Assembly: GCA_965153455.1 (NCBI GenBank)
Contig: OZ234501.1
Location: 1,736,001 to 1,800,000 of the forward strand
Source of the DNA: Sphagnum compactum
Taxonomy: Eukaryota; Bryophyta; Sphagnopsida; Sphagnales
Reading direction: 5' to 3'
DNA: 64,000 nt
In this document: piece by piece, positions 60,181 through 64,000 of the stretch
Layout of the letters: every line of letters starts with the position of its first letter
How positions within the stretch are numbered: position 1 is the stretch's first letter
The notes under the pieces: model-generated
The model's database searches: none
The model's input: only the letters and a program-made list of their open reading frames with translations
Told to the model about the DNA's origin: nothing
Position numbers and translations under genes: made by a program

Positions 60181-60937
60181 TAACGATTAAATTGGTTGTG
60201 TGAAATGGAGAATCAAAAAGTTTTTAAACTGTTTTTTAACATTTTGTTAACAACTGTTGCATGTGTTGCATCCTGGGTTGCTTGTGCAATAGTTTGCTGC
60301 CATTCACTGTTTCACAAGCTCACTGTATTGCTCAATTCTCATGTATTCTGCACCTGGATCGAGCGGTGTCTCCTATTCCTAAGAGTTCCTGCAGGCAGGC
60401 ATTTAACAGTAAACACACACAGCACTGCAAATACAACTAGAGTCTAGAATTTATGTCATGTTAATATTACAACAGATATTATCACTCCATATCAGGCTCC
60501 TCAAATACAATCCTTGATGTTTTCTTCACAGTTGTCAACAAAATGTTCTTCCTCCAAGGTCAAGGCTGGACAAGACAGTGTTATCTGGAATTGACTCAGT
60601 GCAGTGCTCAAGATATATGTGGGAAAGCTCTCTTTGCACGTGTTCCATGCTAGCCATTTGGGACACTGATTGGCATGTCAAAATCTGCTCTAAGATAACA
60701 GGTCCATGGAGAAGACATGCACAAAGCTAATACAATACCTCCACAGAAACAGGAGAGTTGATGCAGTGCAAACAATAAGTTTGAGTAGTGTAAAGGATTA
60801 CATCTGACCTCTGAACATAAGTGTTTGACACTCCATGGAAACACCCCAAGGGCAAACAGCAAGGGGCTTCTATCCATAGACATATTGTTGAATCTGTAGA
60901 AAAGATGAATCCTGCAGCAGGGATGTGCAGGCATGTT
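60181..60937 (-). other. Probable 3' untranslated region of the kinase gene
   Basis: The sequence after the kinase stop keeps a higher GC content than the spacer beyond 60180. The frame at 60650-60934 minus has no domain and is best read as untranslated sequence. The polyadenylation site cannot be placed. Confidence 0.35.
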
Positions 60938-63577
60938 CTAACTTGGATTCTTGGAATGGGTCACACATGCCACAGCAGGAGACATTGAAGCAACCTGTTG
61001 AGACAACTGTTTTTGTCTCTCCTCTCGTTTTCTTTGAAGCTCTTGGAGAAGTTCCTCTTTCCAGAGCCTTTGACGCTCATTAGAACTCAGACTGGGGCTT
61101 GGTAGCAGCTGTGGTGTATCACTAATTAGGCATTTCCATCCATTCAACCCTATAGAAGGAATCTCCAATGAAGGTAAGAAACTGCCACTGGAAGTAGAGC
61201 TCCCAGAGCTCACACTCATCTCAATCTCTTGACTGCTTCTGATCCCCATTGACTGTCCACTGAGACTGCTCAGTGATTTGCTAATGCTGGGTGATGGTTG
61301 CTTCACAATTACCGAACTCAAAGGTGCCATTTTTCTCTCCAGAGGTCTAGGTTCTCCCAAACAGTCTTCATACAGAGAGCTCCTAATTGAATTCTCAAAA
61401 ATCTCCTCATAGAGTGGTGTTTGGAGCTTCTTCAGCTCCAAAGCCTTTTCATCCAGGAAGGCACAAATTTTTGATTCTGTGACTTCATCTTCCTCCTCTT
61501 GCTGCAGGGACCATCCCCTCTCTCTGAGATCCTCCTTGATTTGTTGAGATTCTGGGGTGGCCAGATCTTCATGACAACCAGGCCCTTCAGACAAGCCTCC
61601 ATTCAACGTCAGATTAAGCCTCCAGCTGCTGCCATCCGCAAATGAGGGCTCTAATACTGGGTTGTATCTCTCATCCCAAGTATCAGAGTTTGCAGAACTG
61701 CACCTCACAGAGTCCAGCCTCACTGAACAGTTGAGGTCATCCACATAGGAGTCCCCAGGCCTATTGGAAGCCCAGTTGATGTTGTCAGATCTCTTCATTA
61801 AGTATGGAGAAGCATTGAAAGTAAAAGATGAATATCTTCTAGTCTCACTACTGGGCTTGCCATTCTCAGTCTGTCTCAGTGTACCTTTGGCAGATTGCAA
61901 CATGCTGTTCTGTCCATTTGGCTGCTGTTGCCAGTCATCAGCCACCTGTTGTTGTGTGTCCTCAAAGCCCTCCAATCCTGCTTGTATGTCACAGTTGACA
62001 ACAAAGGGATGCTTAAGAAGCTCACTTGCACTTGGCCTCAGTCTGGGCTCCCTCTGCAGACATTTGAGAAGGAAATCCTTCCCTTGAGGAGAAAGATGTG
62101 CAGGGATGGGTGGGTGCGACTTTGTGGTTCCAATATGGAACAATGCAGCTACCTCTTGGAACTGCTGACTCCAAGGTGGTTTGCCTGTTGCCATTTCAAT
62201 CACAGTGCACCCAACACTCCACATATCAGCTTGCCAGTTATGACCTGTTTGACAAATGACCTCAGGAGCCATCCAGTATGGGGTTCCTTTCATAGACTTT
62301 GCTGCAGAAACTGTTGCAAGCTCTACAACCTTCTTGGATGCACCAAAGTCTGCAAGTTTGATGCATCCCTTGTTGTCAACTAGGATGTTGGCCCCCTTAA
62401 TGTCACGGTGCATGATATGATTGCTATGGAGGTATTCAAGACCCAATAGCAGCTGCCGTGTGTACATCCGAATGACAGGCTCTGTGAAAGAACCAAACTT
62501 GCCAAGGAGAGAGGATATGGAACCTCCAGGGACAAATTCGAGAAAGATATTAAGGGCCTCCTCCTCTCTAGCTGTGCCTAAGTAGCACACAATGTTGGGA
62601 TGGGAAAGGTTTTGCAGCAGCTTCACCTCTTCTTCAAGCTCTTGGATGTGTGCTTGTGCCCTCTCTTTTGTGATGTTGTTCACTGAGATGCAAACCTGCT
62701 TCACTGCAATAAGCTCCCCAGAGTCTAGATTGAGGCCCATATATACACAACCATAAGCACCTGCAACGAAGAAAGGCCTACAGCAACAGTTACAACACAA
62801 CAGCAGAAGAAGAAGGGATAAGGCCAAAACCTCTTCTGAACCCTAAACCCTAAACCTACGAGGACATGAAGCTCCTGCATCCACTAGTGAAAAGTGCTTT
62901 TTCCTGTGCAGTTTTCAGACCTTCTCTGTTGCCTCCTTGAAACAATGCATTGTTTTGATCAGCATGCTTGAACAGGTCCCCATCTTCATTTGGAATTGAA
63001 GGAAAGCAGCCAACAAGATTCTGTCTTCAACGATGCTAACCTGAACCGATGAGCTCGCCCTTCCGCCATCGGATGGCACGAGGACTCCCTGCCCGCAGAA
63101 ACCCCTGCATCTTTCGCTGCCGCTTTTCTAGTTCTCTAGTCCACCGTTCTACTGCTCGAACAGTCCATCTAGATTGAGCACATCAGCAGAATCATGTGTG
63201 TCATGAGGCCTGGCAGCAGCAGTAGCTGTGTTCCGCGCCGCACAGAATCCATAATCATCAGCTCTCCATTCTTCCAACCTGACGGATTCTGCAAAAAATA
63301 GACGCAACTCCGCTTTCTAGCACTTCTCTACGTAGTGCAAGAAGAAGAGGCTGCCGAGGCTCACATCGCAGTTGTGCGGCGATCTTCCTGAGAAAGGTAC
63401 TACCGAGAGAGTCTATGCCACATCATCATCATCATCATCTAAAGATCCCAACTCTTCCTCACAAATGACTAGAAACATACAATTACAAAACCGCACAACA
63501 AAATCTATGTCAAAGTTCTAAACACAAACCACTGGACAAAAAACAAAACCTTGAGCCGCGTTCTTCTTCTTCTTCAT
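60938..63577 (-). CDS. ANP/NPK1-like: ANP/NPK1-like MAP kinase kinase kinase
   Basis: The family phosphorylates MAPKKs and acts in cytokinesis (with NACK kinesins at the phragmoplast) and stress signalling. Model, minus strand: exon 1 63577-63550 (MKKKKNAAQ, weakest part), exon 2 63288-63041 (ESVRLEEWRADDYG to AIRWRKGELIGSG), exon 3 62760-60938. The P-loop IGSG/AYGCVYMG is split by the second intron (acceptor 'ctttcttcgttgcag'). Numbered on the model: Lys113 in IAVK, HRDIKGAN from 210, DFG 230-232, then SMKGTPYWMAPEV. The C-terminal ICAFLDEKALELKKLQTPLY segment near residue 520-545 resembles the conserved tail motif of the family. Exon 2 has one missing base near 63152 (FEQ then stop; restored frame VERWTRELEKRQ). 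With it the exons total 2,100 nt, 699 residues, close to family length. The rest of the reading frame is intact. Confidence 0.85.
62842..62857 (-). promoter_or_regulatory. Telo-box in the second intron of the kinase gene
   Basis: Two adjoining CCCTAAA units ('ccctaaaccctaaac') lie in the intron between exons 2 and 3. Telo-boxes are common in plant 5' regions of growth-related genes and bind TRB/PURalpha-type factors. Function here is inferred from motif only. Confidence 0.35.
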
Positions 63578-64000
63578 CGCCACAATACAAGTCCCACATC
63601 CGAAGCAAACCAAGGAAGGAAAAAATGTTCAGAAATAATGCCACAAAATGTCGATCTCAGGAGGCCAAAAACGAAACAAGAATTACAAACAAAACCCTGC
63701 AACAACGATTGAGAAAAACACTGAAGGACGAGAGAAGATCGCGGACAGTACAGGAGACACACAAAGAGGTATGAGAGAGAGAGAGGAGAGAGGGCGGGAA
63801 GAAGGCGCGCTTGAAATTCCACGGAATGTACACGCTCACGGGCTTGGAATATTGAAATTCCACAGAATTCCACAGAATATAAACGCTGGGGCCGCTTGGA
63901 ATCTCGGTACTCTCTAACCCTACTCGCATTCTAATTCGAAAACTAGGAATTACCTTCATAACTAGGAATTCCACAACCTGGAATTGCCGATATTGAACCT
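63578..64000 (-). promoter_or_regulatory. Putative kinase-gene leader and core promoter
   Basis: On the minus strand, 'tttatat' (63883-63877) is followed ~80 bp later by a CT-rich tract (complement of 63771-63800) and then the first ATG at 63577. A short direct repeat of 'gaaattccac' words (63810-63870) overlaps the core promoter. The layout fits a plant promoter; the start site is not defined. Confidence 0.4.

Noticed and set aside
62761-62827. Hydrophobic start (MALSLLLLLLCC) of the kinase frame as a signal peptide
   Set aside because: It is intron sequence upstream of a strong acceptor; the P-loop is completed by an upstream exon.
62842-62857. Interstitial telomere
   Set aside because: Only two CCCTAAA units; better described as a telo-box within an intron.
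1-64000. tRNA, rRNA or organelle-derived inserts
   Set aside because: I looked for cloverleaf-like ends and familiar organelle or rRNA words and saw none; a covariance-model scan would be decisive.

Overview
The window is nuclear DNA of a land plant. The evidence is an ANP/NPK1-type MAPKKK, the N-terminal exons of a SPIRRIG-like BEACH-family gene, plant-type ankyrin-PGG sequence, Ty3-like and hAT-like transposon remnants, short GT..AG introns with pyrimidine-rich 3' ends, CT-rich leaders and telo-boxes. The ankyrin-PGG style, the AT-rich, repeat-laden spacers and the transposase type suggest a seedless plant (moss, liverwort, lycophyte or fern) or a gymnosperm. The sequence alone does not settle which. 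Gene density is low: three genes in 64 kb.

Layout. 0-3.35 kb: strand-skewed A/C-rich repeats with several tandem arrays. 4.5-10.35 kb: a diverged local duplication ending just upstream of the first gene. 10.7-14.83 kb (+): an ankyrin-repeat gene whose reading frame runs through a four-helix PGG-type membrane domain and, after one in-frame TAG, into a SPRY domain. It carries about five frameshifts. 14.8-25.3 kb: AT-rich DNA without a recognisable gene. 25.4-28.34 kb (+): leader and first three coding exons of a SPIRRIG/BCHC-like gene; the rest of that gene is not visible. 29.1-32.7 kb: small palindromic elements and three more copies of the A/C-rich repeat. 33.1-35 kb (-): a decayed Ty3-like gag. 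36-41.4 kb: degenerate repeats, a TATA/CT-rich putative promoter and a 191-bp tandem repeat.

42.06-43.15 kb is the most unusual structure: an ~0.8-kb foldback with diverged arms, an almost perfect 37-bp hairpin at its centre and a second, overlapping inverted repeat. 46.28-47.18 kb looks like a solo LTR placed next to a decayed hAT transposase (47.33-48.92 kb, +). 53.06-53.97 kb is a 60-bp minisatellite of about 15 units, open on both strands. 60.9-63.58 kb (-) holds an ANP/NPK1-like MAPKKK. Its three-exon model closes in phase at 699 residues only if a single missing base in exon 2 is restored.

The three genes are not an operon or pathway cluster. The ankyrin-PGG-SPRY protein would be a membrane-anchored interaction protein of the kind linked to plant immunity, the SPIRRIG-like protein acts in membrane trafficking and mRNA-granule biology, and the ANP/NPK1 kinase acts in cytokinesis and stress signalling. 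Frameshifts occur both in the ankyrin gene and in the otherwise well-kept kinase, so assembly indel errors compete with true pseudogenisation as the explanation.
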